NCBI GenBank assembly: GCA_018242445.1 | Contig: JAFEBW010000060.1 | Location: 1 to 64,000, forward strand | DNA from: Pseudomonadota bacterium | GTDB lineage: Bacteria; Pseudomonadota; Gammaproteobacteria; Xanthomonadales; Xanthomonadaceae | DNA length: 64,000 bases | Direction: 5' to 3' | Shown: positions 46,830-57,816 of the stretch, in pieces | Layout of the letters: each line of letters opens with the position of its first letter | Position numbering within the stretch: the stretch's first letter is position 1 | The notes under the pieces: generated by a model | What the model was told of the DNA's origin: nothing | Databases searched by the model: none | Seen by the model: the letters and a program-made list of their open reading frames with translations, nothing else | Made by a program: the position numbers and the translations under genes

Positions 46830-46855
46830 ATATCTCTGAATCGCGATAAAGGGAT
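46830..46855 (+). promoter_or_regulatory. Candidate SahR-like operator before the ArsR-methyltransferase gene
   Basis: 26 bp with the core ATATC-N10-GATAAAG, identical at 20 of 26 positions to 17478-17503 upstream of metX (opposite strand). It overlaps a further inverted repeat CCCTTTAT/ATAAAGGG (46824-46831, 46846-46853). It ends three bases before the ATG at 46859, covering the ribosome binding region, so binding would block translation start or transcription: probable autoregulation. The rest of the 141-base divergent gap shows nothing. Confidence 0.6.
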
Positions 46856-46858
46856 ACC

Positions 46859-47785
46859 ATGCATCTGGAGGACTGGTCCTCCTGCCTGCGCGTGCTCGCC
46901 GACCCCACCCGCGTGCGGCTGCTGGCCCTGCTCGAGCGCGAGGAGCTGACGGTCGCCGAACTGGCCACCATCACCCATCTGGCGCAGCCGCGCGTGTCCA
47001 CCCATCTGGCCAAGCTCAAGGAGGCCGCGCTGGTGCGCGACCGCCGCGCCGGCGTGTCGGCCTATTACCGTTTCAGCGACGCCATCGACGGCGCCGAAGC
47101 CGCGTTGTGGCGCGCGCTGCGCGAAGGCACCGACGACCCGCTGCTGCGGCAGGATGCCGAACGCCTGCCGGCGGTGCTGGCGCTGCGCGCCTCCGAGCAG
47201 AACTGGGCCGATAGCGTGGCCGGCGACATGGAGCGCCACTACTCGCCCGGCCGCACCTGGGAGACGATGGCGCGCGCCACCTTGCCGCTGCTCAGCGCCG
47301 GCGACGTGATCGACGTGGCCTCGGGCGATGGCGCGCTGGCCGAACTGCTGGCCTCGCACGCGCGCAGCTATGTCTGCGTGGATGCCAGCGAGCGCGTCGC
47401 CGCCGCCGCGCGCGAGCGCCTGAAGCCGCATCGCAACGTGCGCGTGCTGGTCGGCGACATGCACGCCCTCGACCTGCCCGATGCCGGTTTCGACCTCGCC
47501 CTGCTGATGCAGGCGCTGGCGTACTCGCCCAAACCGGCGCTCGCGCTGGCGCAGGCCGCGCGCGTGCTGCGCCCCGGCGGGCGACTGGTGGTCACCGCAC
47601 TCGCCCGCCACGAGCACCGCGACGTGGTGACGCCCTACGGCCACGCCAACCTCGGTTTCACCCCGAAGGAACTCACGAAGATGGCGGAAAAAACCAAGCT
47701 GCGAGTGACCTCGTGCGAGCCGGTGATGCGCGAAAAACGCCCGCCGCATTTCGAAGTGCTGGCCCTGCACGCGATCAAATCGTGA
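46859..47785 (+). CDS. ArsR-family regulator fused to SAM-dependent methyltransferase (SahR-like)
   Basis: 308-residue fusion. Residues 1-80 are an ArsR winged helix (LRVLADPTRVRLLALLERE, LAQPRVSTHLAKLKEAALV, RRAGVSAYYRFS) without the metal-binding cysteines of arsenic sensors. Residues ~120-308 are a class I methyltransferase (VIDVASGDGALAELLA motif I, VLVGDMHALDLPDAGFDLALL, ARVLRPGGRLVVTAL). Such fusions next to metH are the SahR type, described as S-adenosylhomocysteine-responsive regulators of methionine genes; the catalytic-looking domain may serve as the SAH sensor. It precedes the split metH by 40 bases, in one operon, and its own operator lies at the start codon. Confidence 0.8.
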   Translation: MHLEDWSSCLRVLADPTRVRLLALLEREELTVAELATITHLAQPRVSTHLAKLKEAALVRDRRAGVSAYYRFSDAIDGAEAALWRALREGTDDPLLRQDAERLPAVLALRASEQNWADSVAGDMERHYSPGRTWETMARATLPLLSAGDVIDVASGDGALAELLASHARSYVCVDASERVAAAARERLKPHRNVRVLVGDMHALDLPDAGFDLALLMQALAYSPKPALALAQAARVLRPGGRLVVTALARHEHRDVVTPYGHANLGFTPKELTKMAEKTKLRVTSCEPVMREKRPPHFEVLALHAIKS

Positions 47786-47825
47786 CCGCATTGCGCGTAA
47801 GCAAACGCCATAGCCTCCTCGTGGA

Positions 47826-48929
47826 ATGAAAACGATGTCCATCGAACTGCCCTGGAAAAACCCCGCCCGCGTGGCCCGGCTAGAAGCCGAACTGGCGCAG
47901 CGCATCCTCGTCATCGACGGCGCGATGGGCACCATGATCCAACGCCACGACTTGGCCGAAGCCGACTTCCGCGGCGAGCGCTTCGCCGCCGGTTTCGACG
48001 CCAGCCACGACTACGGCGACGCCACGCCGAAAGCGCACGACCTGCGCGGCGACAACGACCTGCTCACCCTCACCCGTCCGGACGTGATCGCGCAGATCCA
48101 CAGCGCGTATCTGGATGCCGGCGCGAATCTGCTGGAAACCAACACCTTCAATTCCACCTCGATCAGCCAGGCCGATTATGGTTTGCAGCATCTGGCGCGT
48201 GAATTGAACCGCGAAGGCGCTAAGCTCGCGCGCGCCTGCTGTGACGCCGCCGAAGCAGCCGACCCGTCGCAAGGCCGTTACGTGATCGGTGTGCTGGGGC
48301 CGACCAGCCGCACGGCCTCGATCAGCCCCGACGTGAACGATCCGGGCTTTCGCAACATCGATTTCGAAACCCTCGCCACGGCCTATCGCGAAGCCGCAGA
48401 TGGCCTGATCGAAGGTGGCGCGGACGTGCTGATGGTCGAGACCGTGTTCGACACCCTCAACGCCAAGGCCGCGCTGTTCGCCATCGACGATGCCTTCGCC
48501 GCCGCCGGTTGCCGGCTGCCGGTGATGATCTCCGGCACCATCACCGACAAATCCGGGCGCACGCTGTCCGGGCAGACCGCCGATGCCTTCTGGTATTCGC
48601 TGCGGCACGCACATCCGTTCGCGATCGGCCTGAACTGCGCGCTCGGCGCGAAGGATTTGCGCGCGTATGTGGACGTGCTCGCGCAAGTGGCCGAATGCCG
48701 CGTGAGCGCGCATCCCAACGCCGGCCTGCCCAATGCGTTCGGCGGTTACGACGAAACCCCGGCGGACATGGCGCGCATGCTGCGCGAGTTCGCGCAATCG
48801 GGCCTGCTCAACCTCGTCGGCGGCTGTTGTGGCACCACGCCCGAGCACATCCACGCGATCGCGCAGGCGGTGGCCGATATTGCACCGCGCGTGCTGCCGG
48901 ATCAGCGCGTGGAGGAGATCGCGGCATGA
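47826..48929 (+). CDS. metH: Methionine synthase, homocysteine-binding half
   Basis: 367-residue stand-alone homocysteine S-methyltransferase domain corresponding to residues ~1-350 of E. coli MetH. Seen: [13 protein letters not shown] at the barrel entrance, [16 protein letters not shown], and the zinc cysteines in [11 protein letters not shown] and [10 protein letters not shown]. The folate, cobalamin and activation domains are in the next gene in a different frame, so this is a true split, not a single in-frame stop. The split layout is also known in related xanthomonads. Cotranscribed with the upstream regulator; 277 bases of palindromic repeats separate it from the second half. Confidence 0.93.
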   Translation: MKTMSIELPWKNPARVARLEAELAQRILVIDGAMGTMIQRHDLAEADFRGERFAAGFDASHDYGDATPKAHDLRGDNDLLTLTRPDVIAQIHSAYLDAGANLLETNTFNSTSISQADYGLQHLARELNREGAKLARACCDAAEAADPSQGRYVIGVLGPTSRTASISPDVNDPGFRNIDFETLATAYREAADGLIEGGADVLMVETVFDTLNAKAALFAIDDAFAAAGCRLPVMISGTITDKSGRTLSGQTADAFWYSLRHAHPFAIGLNCALGAKDLRAYVDVLAQVAECRVSAHPNAGLPNAFGGYDETPADMARMLREFAQSGLLNLVGGCCGTTPEHIHAIAQAVADIAPRVLPDQRVEEIAA

Positions 48930-48986
48930 ATGCACGCCCCACAGTTGTCTGCCCAGGCAACGCGCTTTCAGGGCACGGCAACAAGA

Positions 48987-49199
48987 CTCCTTCCCCCGCC
49001 TGCGGGGGAAGGCCGGGATGGGGGCAAGAACGCGCGGCAGAAACCTTGGCCATGCGTTCGAATCCATCCCCATCCCGGCCCAATGCTCTCAACGCAGGCA
49101 TCGCCATAATCGAAGTTCACTCCCTCATCCGCCCTGCGGGCACCTTCCCCCGGAGGGGGAAGGGAGAAGCTGCAGTCTCCCTGCAAGCGGGGGACGGAG
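48987..49199. repeat. Palindromic repeat cluster between the metH halves
   Basis: Three elements: CTTCCCCCGCCTGCGGGGGA hairpin at 48987-49010, a double hairpin (CCGCCCTGCGGGCACC plus CTTCCCCCGGAGGGGGAAG) at 49121-49170, and a partial TCTCCCTGCAAGCGGGGGA at 49175-49199 just before the downstream start codon. Being transcribed within the operon, they could stabilise the upstream message or set the ratio of the two halves; no evidence beyond position. Confidence 0.88.
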
Positions 49200-49206
49200 T
49201 AAAACC

Positions 49207-52002
<2,796 letters not shown>

Positions 52003-52042
52003 ATGGCTGGCTGTGATCCGAGATCAAGCAACCCCCTCCCAA

Positions 52043-52066
52043 CCTCCCCCTGCAAGCAGGGGGAGG
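52043..52066. repeat. Palindromic intergenic repeat
   Basis: CTCCCCCTGCAAGCAGGGGG hairpin with flanking CCC/GGG arms, about 40 bases after the metH stop. First element of a 457-base repeat-filled gap (52003-52459) that holds no gene. Confidence 0.85.
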
Positions 52067-52082
52067 AGCAAGAGCACCGCCG

Positions 52083-52140
52083 CGCTTCCCGCTTCCCGCT
52101 TCCCGCTTCCCGCTTCCCGCTTCCCGCTTCCCGCTTCCCG
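52083..52140. repeat. Heptanucleotide tandem array (CGCTTCC)
   Basis: About eight perfect copies of CGCTTCC. A different 7-mer from the GGAACGG/CCGTTCC arrays but the same period; on the complementary strand it reads GGAAGCG. Confidence 0.95.
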
Positions 52141-52166
52141 ATGTTCGATAATCGATTCGGCAAACA

Positions 52167-52187
52167 CCCCCCCGCTTGTGGGGGGGA
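52167..52187. repeat. Palindromic intergenic repeat (diverged)
   Basis: CCCCCCCGCTTGTGGGGGGG, a weakened copy of the C-rich/G-rich hairpin family in the gap after metH. Confidence 0.75.
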
Positions 52188-52290
52188 TGCGGCGCGTTTG
52201 CGAACTGCCGGTGGCAGTTCGCGCGCCGAAGAACGCTCGGCAGGGCTGGAGGGTTGGGGTGGGGGCTCCGACGCGAGCCCCCCATCCCAG

Positions 52291-52314
52291 CCTTCCCCCG
52301 CAGGCGGGGGAAGG
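52291..52314. repeat. Palindromic intergenic repeat
   Basis: CTTCCCCCGCAGGCGGGGGA hairpin with extra flanking pairs, immediately before the CCGTTCC heptamer array; the preceding CCCCATCCCAGCC is the usual tail of this element. Confidence 0.88.
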
Positions 52315-52327
52315 GGCAAAGCTTCTT

Positions 52328-52424
52328 CCGTTCCCCGTTCCCCGTTCCCCGTTCCCCGTTCCCCGTTCCCCGTTCCCCGTTCCCCGTTCCCCGTTCCCCG
52401 TTCCCCGTTCTCCGTTCCCCGTTC
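52328..52424. repeat. Heptanucleotide tandem array (CCGTTCC)
   Basis: About 14 copies of CCGTTCC, one with a C-to-T change near 52411. It is the exact reverse complement of the GGAACGG unit at 2-108, so the two arrays are inverted repeats 52 kb apart. Confidence 0.95.
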
Positions 52425-52430
52425 CACACT

Positions 52431-52455
52431 TCCCGAGTCCCGAGTCCCGAGTCCC
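52431..52455. repeat. Short heptanucleotide array (TCCCGAG)
   Basis: Three and a half copies of TCCCGAG directly after the CCGTTCC array and ending at the 3' end of the NRAMP-like gene. Shows that adjacent arrays with different 7-mers arise at one place. Confidence 0.88.
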
Positions 52456-52459
52456 GCCG

Positions 52460-53722
52460 TCAGAACACGAACATCCCCACCGCCGCACCGAACATGACGA
52501 CGGTGGCGACCCCGACCACCCAGCGCGACAGGTGCGAGCTGGTCTGCCCGCCCATGATGCCGCGGTCGGTGGCGACGAGGAACAGCGCCACCATCAGGAA
52601 CGGCGCGAGCAGGCCGTTGACGATCGCCGACCAGTACAGCGCCTTGATCGGATCGACGTTGAGCAGATCCAGCGCGGCGCCGGCGACGGTGGCGAGGATG
52701 AACACGACGTAGAACGGCGCGGCGTTGCGGAACTTCTCGTCGAGCCCGTGCGGCCAGTCGAAGGTCTCGGCGAACGCATACGCGGCCGAGCCGGCGAGCG
52801 TGGGGATCGCCAGCAGGCCGGTGCCGACCAGGCCGAGGGTATAGAGCAGATAGGCGCCGTTGCCGGCCAGCGGGCGCAGCGCCGAGGCGGCGTCCTTGGT
52901 GGTGTTGATGGTGGTGATGCCGTGCGTGTGCAAGGTCATCGCCGTGGTGAGGATGACGAAGAACATCACGATGTTGGAAAAGAACGCGCCCACGCCGATG
53001 TCGATGCGGCGATCGTGCAGTTCGGCATCGGTGGCGCCCTGACGGCTGATCAGCATCAGCCGGCCCTTGGCTTTTTCTTCCTCGACCTCTTGCCCGGCCT
53101 GCCAGAAAAACAGATAGGGGCTGATGGTGGTGCCGAGGATGGCGACCAGCGCGGCCCACGCATCCTTGCCCTGCGGCATGGATGGCAATGCGGCGGCCTT
53201 GAGCACCGTGGGCCAATCGCTGGTGACGAGGAATGCGGTGGCGGCATAGGCCAGCAGCGCCAGCGCCAGCCATTTCAGGAACGCGGCGATCTGCCCGTAG
53301 CGCAGCCACACCATCGCCGCGCAGATGCCCAATCCGAACACCCACACCCACAGATGCGACGGGCCGGCGCCGAGCATCTGCGCCGAGTCGGCCATGCCCG
53401 ACAAGTCCGAGGCGATGTTGATGACGTTGGCCACCAGCAGCGCCACCGCGATCAGCGCCACCAGCCAGCGCGGGAAACGCTTGCGCAGCGCGCCCGCCAA
53501 GCCCATGCCGGTGACCATGCCGATGCGCGCGCACATCATCTGCACCGCGCCCATCAAGGGCCAGGTGAACCACGAGGCCCACAGGAAGCCGGTGCCGAAC
53601 TGCGCACCGACCACCGAATAGGTGGCGATGCCGGAAGGGTCGTCGTCGGCCGCGCCGGTGGTGACGCCGGGCCCGAGCGCCTTGCCGAACTCGCGCAGCT
53701 TGGCGCGCCAGCGCGCGAGCAT
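52460..53722 (-). CDS. NRAMP-like divalent metal transporter, non-canonical motifs
   Basis: 420-residue transporter with about 11 transmembrane helices and NRAMP-family architecture. Helix 1 reads GAADDDPSGIATYS instead of the usual DPGN, and the helix 6 motif reads GTTISPYLFFW instead of A-x-x-MPH, so the Asn, Met and His that select Mn/Fe are absent. It belongs to a divergent NRAMP clade whose substrate may be different (for example Mg2+); that is inference. ATG at 53722 overlaps the DUF2058 stop (TGATG); two in-frame GTG codons just upstream are alternatives. The 3' end abuts heptamer arrays. Confidence 0.88.
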   Translation of the reverse strand: MLARWRAKLREFGKALGPGVTTGAADDDPSGIATYSVVGAQFGTGFLWASWFTWPLMGAVQMMCARIGMVTGMGLAGALRKRFPRWLVALIAVALLVANVINIASDLSGMADSAQMLGAGPSHLWVWVFGLGICAAMVWLRYGQIAAFLKWLALALLAYAATAFLVTSDWPTVLKAAALPSMPQGKDAWAALVAILGTTISPYLFFWQAGQEVEEEKAKGRLMLISRQGATDAELHDRRIDIGVGAFFSNIVMFFVILTTAMTLHTHGITTINTTKDAASALRPLAGNGAYLLYTLGLVGTGLLAIPTLAGSAAYAFAETFDWPHGLDEKFRNAAPFYVVFILATVAGAALDLLNVDPIKALYWSAIVNGLLAPFLMVALFLVATDRGIMGGQTSSHLSRWVVGVATVVMFGAAVGMFVF

Positions 53723-54402
53723 CACCACGTCAGGTCGTCCGGGATGGCGAACTTCGCGTCGGCGTAGGGATCGTCCGCGACCGGCGCTTGCGGATCCACC
53801 AGCAGCGCGACGAGGCTGGGCAGCAGGTCATGCACCTGCCGCGCCAGATCGGCGGCGACCAGCAGATAGCGGCCATCGAGCTGGACGACCGCCAGTTCGC
53901 CGGCGTTGAGCGCCTTGAACTGCGCGGCGGTGACGTGGACGCGGCGAATCTTGCCGTTGTACTCGAAATGCCGCACCAACTCGGCCGCTGCGTCATCGAG
54001 GGTCTTGCCGTGCAGCAACTCGACGACCTTCGCCTTGGCCTGCCGCTTGCGTGCCGCGGCTTCCTGCTTGAGCCGTTCGGCCTCGATGCGCTCGGCTTTT
54101 TCCTGCTGCGCGCGCAACGCGAACGCCTTGCCGAGGTCGATCTCCGCGGCGGATGCGTGCGACTTGCGGATGGAAGGTTGTGCTACGTTCGCGCCCGCAC
54201 CTTGCTCGCGCCGCCCCCCGTGGCCGTGCCCACGTTGCCCCGCGCCCTTCCCCGCAGCGGGCGTTCGTTGCGATCGCGATGCCGGGTCGGCTGCTGCCCT
54301 GCCCTGCGCCGAGGTCGGCCCGCGTCGCTCCGGGATCGCTGGCGCAGGCGTGGCGGCCTTGAAGCCCAACCCCAGCAGCAGATCCTTCATCGAGTTCGTC
54401 AT
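53722..54402 (-). CDS. DUF2058 family protein (YaiL-like)
   Basis: 226-residue cytosolic protein. N-terminus MTNSMKDLLLGLGFK, a variable Arg/Gly/Ala-rich linker (residues 20-85), a charged coiled coil (AFALRAQQEKAERIEAERLKQEAAARK), and the conserved DUF2058 C-terminus (HFEYNGKIRRVHVTAAQFKALNAGELAVVQLDGRY shortened here, then VHDLLPSLV). E. coli YaiL is reported as a ribosome-associated nucleoprotein; function here is unproven. Followed directly by the NRAMP-like gene. Confidence 0.85.
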   Translation of the reverse strand: MTNSMKDLLLGLGFKAATPAPAIPERRGPTSAQGRAAADPASRSQRTPAAGKGAGQRGHGHGGRREQGAGANVAQPSIRKSHASAAEIDLGKAFALRAQQEKAERIEAERLKQEAAARKRQAKAKVVELLHGKTLDDAAAELVRHFEYNGKIRRVHVTAAQFKALNAGELAVVQLDGRYLLVAADLARQVHDLLPSLVALLVDPQAPVADDPYADAKFAIPDDLTW

Positions 54403-54462
54403 GCGAAGGGGCCGGCTGGAGGAAGGAGGCTGAGCAAGCGGGAATTCTGGCGATCGGACGTG

Positions 54463-54690
54463 TCAATAATGCGGCGGCGGCGGCTCGTCGTGCGGATCGT
54501 CGCCGGGAATCATGCCACGCAATTCGCCCAATTCGGTCAGCAGGCCCTGCATGCGCACGCGGTCGCGCACCGATTCCATGCGCGCGTCGGCCAATGCGTC
54601 GCTCATCTCGATCAGGGTGCGCTCCATGAAGGCGATCCGCGATTCCAGATCGACCAGCCGCGCCAGCAGTTCGGGATGCTCCTCGCTCAT
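54463..54690 (-). CDS. slyX: SlyX family coiled-coil protein
   Basis: 75-residue SlyX homologue: heptad pattern from residue 5 to 55 ([22 protein letters not shown]), then a Pro-rich tail ending PPPPHY, the diagnostic SlyX terminus. Function unknown; it forms coiled-coil dimers. Its ATG overlaps the ugd stop (ATGA), so it is translated with ugd. Confidence 0.92.
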   Translation of the reverse strand: MSEEHPELLARLVDLESRIAFMERTLIEMSDALADARMESVRDRVRMQGLLTELGELRGMIPGDDPHDEPPPPHY

Positions 54691-56027
54691 GGTCGCCGCA
54701 CCGAACGGCCGCGGCCGATGCCGTAATACGCCAGCCCCGCCGCTTCGACTTCCGCCGGCTCGTAGATGTTGCGCCCGTCGAACACCACCTTGTCGCGCAA
54801 GCGTGCGGCGAGGTCGGCGAAGCGCGGGTTCCAGAACGCCTTCCATTCGGTGACCACGATCAGCGCATCCACGCCTTCCAGCGCTTCCTCGGCGCTCGCG
54901 CACAACACGAGATCGTCGCGCTGCCCGAAGACGCGCCGCGCCTCGTCCATCGCCTCCGGATCGTAGGCGCGCACGCTCGCCCCGGCCTGCCACAACTGCT
55001 GCAGCAAGGTGCGGCTGGACGCCTGCCGCATGTCGTCGGTGTTGGGCTTGAAGGCCAGCCCCCACACCGCGAAGCGCTTGCCGTGCAGCGCGCCGCCGAA
55101 GTGCCGGCTCGCCAGTTCGTGCAGATGCGATTTCTGCGCATCGTTGACGCGCTCGACGGCTTCGAGGATGCGCGCCTGATAGCCGTGCTGGCGCGCGGTG
55201 CGCTCCAGCGCCTGCACGTCCTTGGGGAAGCACGAGCCGCCGTAGCCGGCGCCGGGATAGATGAACGAATAGCCGATGCGCGGATCCGAACCGATGCCCT
55301 GGCGCACCCTCTCGATGTCCGCGCCCACGCGCTCGGCGATGTTGGCCATCTCGTTCATGAAGGAAATCTTGGTGGCGAGCATCGCGTTGGCCGCGTACTT
55401 GGTCAGCTCGGCCGAGCGCATGTCCATCACCACGAGGCGCTCGTGGTTGCGGTTGAAGGGCGCGTACAGGCGGCGCATCACCTCGATGGCGTGCTCCGAA
55501 TCGGTGCCGATGACGATGCGGTCCGGGCGCATGCAGTCCTTGACCGCATCGCCTTCCTTGAGGAACTCGGGATTGCTGACGACCTCGAAGGCGATGTCCG
55601 CGCCGCGCTTGTTCAATTCGCCAGCGATCGCCTCACGCACGCGGTCGCCGGTGCCTACCGGCACGGTGGACTTGTCCACGATCACCTTGGGCGCATCCAG
55701 GTGCTCGCCGATGCTGCGCGCCACCGCCAGCACATGGCGCAGGTCGGCGCTGCCGTCCTCATCGGGCGGGGTGCCCACGGCGATGAACAAGACCTCGCCG
55801 TGGGCGATGCCGGCGGCGGCATCGGTGGAAAAACACAGGCGGCCAGCCTGCTGGTTGGACTTCACCAGCGTTTCCAGCCCCGGCTCGTAGATCGGCACCA
55901 CGCCGCGGCGCAGGCCATCGACCTTGGCCGCGTCGATGTCCACGCACATCACGTCGTGGCCGACCTCCGCCAGACAAGCTCCGGTGACGAGGCCGACATA
56001 TCCGGTGCCGAACAGGCTCACACGCAT
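54687..56027 (-). CDS. ugd: UDP-glucose 6-dehydrogenase
   Basis: 446-residue enzyme oxidising UDP-glucose to UDP-glucuronate with two NAD+, supplying exopolysaccharide or LPS sugars. Seen: [18 protein letters not shown] at 7-24, [22 protein letters not shown], the nucleophilic Cys in [16 protein letters not shown] near 264, and [16 protein letters not shown]. Complete length. First gene of a ugd-slyX pair; a small gap of 93 bases separates it from the FKBP gene. Confidence 0.96.
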   Translation of the reverse strand: MRVSLFGTGYVGLVTGACLAEVGHDVMCVDIDAAKVDGLRRGVVPIYEPGLETLVKSNQQAGRLCFSTDAAAGIAHGEVLFIAVGTPPDEDGSADLRHVLAVARSIGEHLDAPKVIVDKSTVPVGTGDRVREAIAGELNKRGADIAFEVVSNPEFLKEGDAVKDCMRPDRIVIGTDSEHAIEVMRRLYAPFNRNHERLVVMDMRSAELTKYAANAMLATKISFMNEMANIAERVGADIERVRQGIGSDPRIGYSFIYPGAGYGGSCFPKDVQALERTARQHGYQARILEAVERVNDAQKSHLHELASRHFGGALHGKRFAVWGLAFKPNTDDMRQASSRTLLQQLWQAGASVRAYDPEAMDEARRVFGQRDDLVLCASAEEALEGVDALIVVTEWKAFWNPRFADLAARLRDKVVFDGRNIYEPAEVEAAGLAYYGIGRGRSVRRP

Positions 56028-56120
56028 GCAGCGTTCCTTCGATGGATCAATGCGCGCTCATGCACGCCGACGGTCATCGCGTGGGGGCGTTCGACGCTCA
56101 CGCAATGACCCATGCGCCGC

Positions 56121-56849
56121 TTACTTCGCGCCGATGGACACCAGCTCGATCTCGAACTTGAGCGTCGCATTCGGGCCGATCGGGCCGCCGGGCGTGCCCT
56201 TTTCGCCATAGGCGAGCTTGGCCGGAATCCAGAACACGTACTTGCTGCCGACCGGCATCAACTGCACCCCCTCGGTCCAGCCCGGGATCACCTGATCGAG
56301 CTTCATCACCGCCGCACCGCCATGCTGGGCCGAGGCATCGAACACGGTGCCATCGAGCAGAGAGCCGGTGTAATTGACCTTGACGCTGTCGGTCGCCTTC
56401 GGCCTCGGGCCGCCGCCCTGCTTCTCGACCATGTACTGAATGCCGGACGCCGTGGTCTTCACGCCCGCCTTCTTCGCGTTGGCGGCCAGAAAGGCAGCGC
56501 CTTCGGCGAGATTCTTGCGCCCCAAGTCGGCGGCCTGCGCCTGCTGCTTGGCCTGCATCTTCTTGTTGAAGGCTTCCAGTTGCGCCTGCGCCTCGGGGAC
56601 GGTCATCAGCGGCTTGGTGCCGTTGACCATCGCCTCGATGCCGCGCAGAACGACCGCAGTATCCACATCGGATTTCACCGGCGCCAGCGAATGGGCGATG
56701 CTCGCGCCGATCTGCATGCCGATGGCATAACTGGCCTTGTCCTTGTCGTTGGCCAGGGGCTGGGCCGGGGCGGCGATGGCCGTGGCCGTCATGCAAGCGA
56801 CGGCGAGCACGGTGAGGGAAAGGCAGGCACGGCGGGGGAACATCGGCAT
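56121..56849 (-). CDS. FKBP-type peptidyl-prolyl isomerase (FkpA/Mip-like), periplasmic
   Basis: 242-residue exported isomerase: signal peptide (ACLSLTVLAVACMTATAIAA), N-terminal dimerisation domain with long helix (DKDKASYAIGMQIGASIAH ... EAFNKKMQAKQQAQAADLGR), and C-terminal FKBP domain (VKVNYTGSLLDGTVFDAS, VIPGWTEGVQLMPVGSKY, PAKLAYGEKG, FEIELVSI). It assists folding of envelope proteins. ATG at 56849 has GGAG seven bases upstream; ATG two codons in is an alternative. Confidence 0.94.
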   Translation of the reverse strand: MPMFPRRACLSLTVLAVACMTATAIAAPAQPLANDKDKASYAIGMQIGASIAHSLAPVKSDVDTAVVLRGIEAMVNGTKPLMTVPEAQAQLEAFNKKMQAKQQAQAADLGRKNLAEGAAFLAANAKKAGVKTTASGIQYMVEKQGGGPRPKATDSVKVNYTGSLLDGTVFDASAQHGGAAVMKLDQVIPGWTEGVQLMPVGSKYVFWIPAKLAYGEKGTPGGPIGPNATLKFEIELVSIGAK

Positions 56850-57105
56850 CGGGGGGCTCCGGTCAACGTGGGATGGCTCGAGCGACGTTGCAAGCGTGCA
56901 ATCGTCGCGGCGGGTTGCGTATTGTCGCGGCGAAAGCCGACCGCGGCAATGCCGCATCCGGCGATGGACTGACCGCCCCGCGCCGGCGAGGTTCCTCTCG
57001 ATGGAGCAACCGGTATCGAGCCCGCGCATGGCGCGTTGCGCGACCTTTCGAGGGCTTGCCGGCCCCCCCTGCCAGGAGTTGGGTCAAAAAAAGCGCACAA
57101 GGGTG

Positions 57106-57146
57106 TTGACATCGGCACAAACGGTGTTATAGTTCACTACAACACC
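57106..57146 (+). promoter_or_regulatory. Promoter and palindromic operator of the GntR/ABC operon
   Basis: TTGACA (57106-57111) and TATAGT (57128-57133), 16 bp apart: the best -35/-10 pair in the window. A near-perfect 24-bp palindrome with outer arms GGTGTT (57123-57128) and AACACC (57141-57146) and inner AGT/ACT covers the -10; a further GGTGTT lies over the -35 (57102-57107). This position fits repression by the GntR/YtrA regulator encoded downstream. The rest of the gap (56850-57100) has no visible feature. Confidence 0.8.
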
Positions 57147-57174
57147 TAACACATAGCTCACTTCGGAGAGCGCC

Positions 57175-57432
57175 ATGTACAGCAAGTCCCGCAACACCCT
57201 GACCGCGCTGATCGTCGCCGCTTCGTTCCTGGCCTCCGGCTGGTTGCTTGGCCAACCGATCGCCCCGGCAACGCAATCCGGCTCGACCGGTGCGATCGCC
57301 GCCGCCACCCCGGCCGTGGCGTCCATCGACGCCGGCGCGTCCGCCTGGCGCGGCCCGCACATCCGGCACCTGAGCCTGACGATGCCCTATTACTCCTTCT
57401 CGGTGACGGCGCTCGACCGTCTGGCCGACTGA
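57175..57432 (+). CDS. Small membrane/exported protein leading the GntR-ABC operon
   Basis: 85-residue protein with an N-terminal hydrophobic segment (LTALIVAASFLASGWLLG) that may be an uncleaved signal anchor, then an Ala/Thr-rich stretch and HIRHLSLTMPYYSFS. No family recognised. GGAG precedes the ATG. It is the first gene behind the strong operator-controlled promoter and 12 bases before the regulator gene, so it is expected to be made with the ABC transporter. Confidence 0.65.
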   Translation: MYSKSRNTLTALIVAASFLASGWLLGQPIAPATQSGSTGAIAAATPAVASIDAGASAWRGPHIRHLSLTMPYYSFSVTALDRLAD

Positions 57433-57444
57433 CGGCCGACGACC

Positions 57445-57816
57445 ATGACCGTCACCTGGAACGACAACGCGCCGATCTACCGGCAACTCAAGGAGCGCAT
57501 CGTGGTGATGATGCTCGACGGGCAGCTCAAGCCCGGCGATGCGCTGCCCTCGGTGCGGCAGATCGCAGCCGATTACCAGCTCAACCCGATCACCGTCTCG
57601 CGCGCGTATCAGGAGCTGGCCGACGAATCACTGGTGGAAAAACGAAGGGGATTGGGCATGTACGTCACCGATGGCGCACCAACCAAGCTGCTGGCCTCCG
57701 AACGCGAGCGCTTCTTGCGCGAGGAATGGCCGGCGATCGTCGAACGCATCGCGCGGCTCGGGCTGCGGCTGGACGACCTGCTGCAACGCGCCGCCGCGCA
57801 GGAGAAGCGCGCATGA
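57445..57816 (+). CDS. GntR-family regulator, YtrA subfamily
   Basis: 123-residue repressor: winged helix typical of GntR (PIYRQLKERIVVMMLDGQL, ALPSVRQIAADYQLNPITVSRAYQELADESLVEKRRGLGMYV) and the short helical C-terminus of the YtrA subfamily, which controls ABC transporters in the same operon. No large effector domain is present. Its stop overlaps the ATPase start (ATGA). Likely binds the palindrome at 57123-57146. Confidence 0.93.
   Translation: MTVTWNDNAPIYRQLKERIVVMMLDGQLKPGDALPSVRQIAADYQLNPITVSRAYQELADESLVEKRRGLGMYVTDGAPTKLLASERERFLREEWPAIVERIARLGLRLDDLLQRAAAQEKRA

Noticed and set aside
47786..47825. Cobalamin riboswitch or third copy of the methionine operator before metH
   Set aside because: Only 40 bases separate the regulator from metH and neither a B12 box nor the ATATC-N10-GATAA core is present.
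48930..49206. Sequencing frameshift splitting metH
   Set aside because: The two halves are separated by 277 bases of repeats and each has its own start and stop; the domain boundary is the natural one and the split is known in relatives.
56990..57060. A tRNA-like segment (ATCGAGCCCG and flanking arms)
   Set aside because: No complete cloverleaf: acceptor and anticodon stems do not pair.
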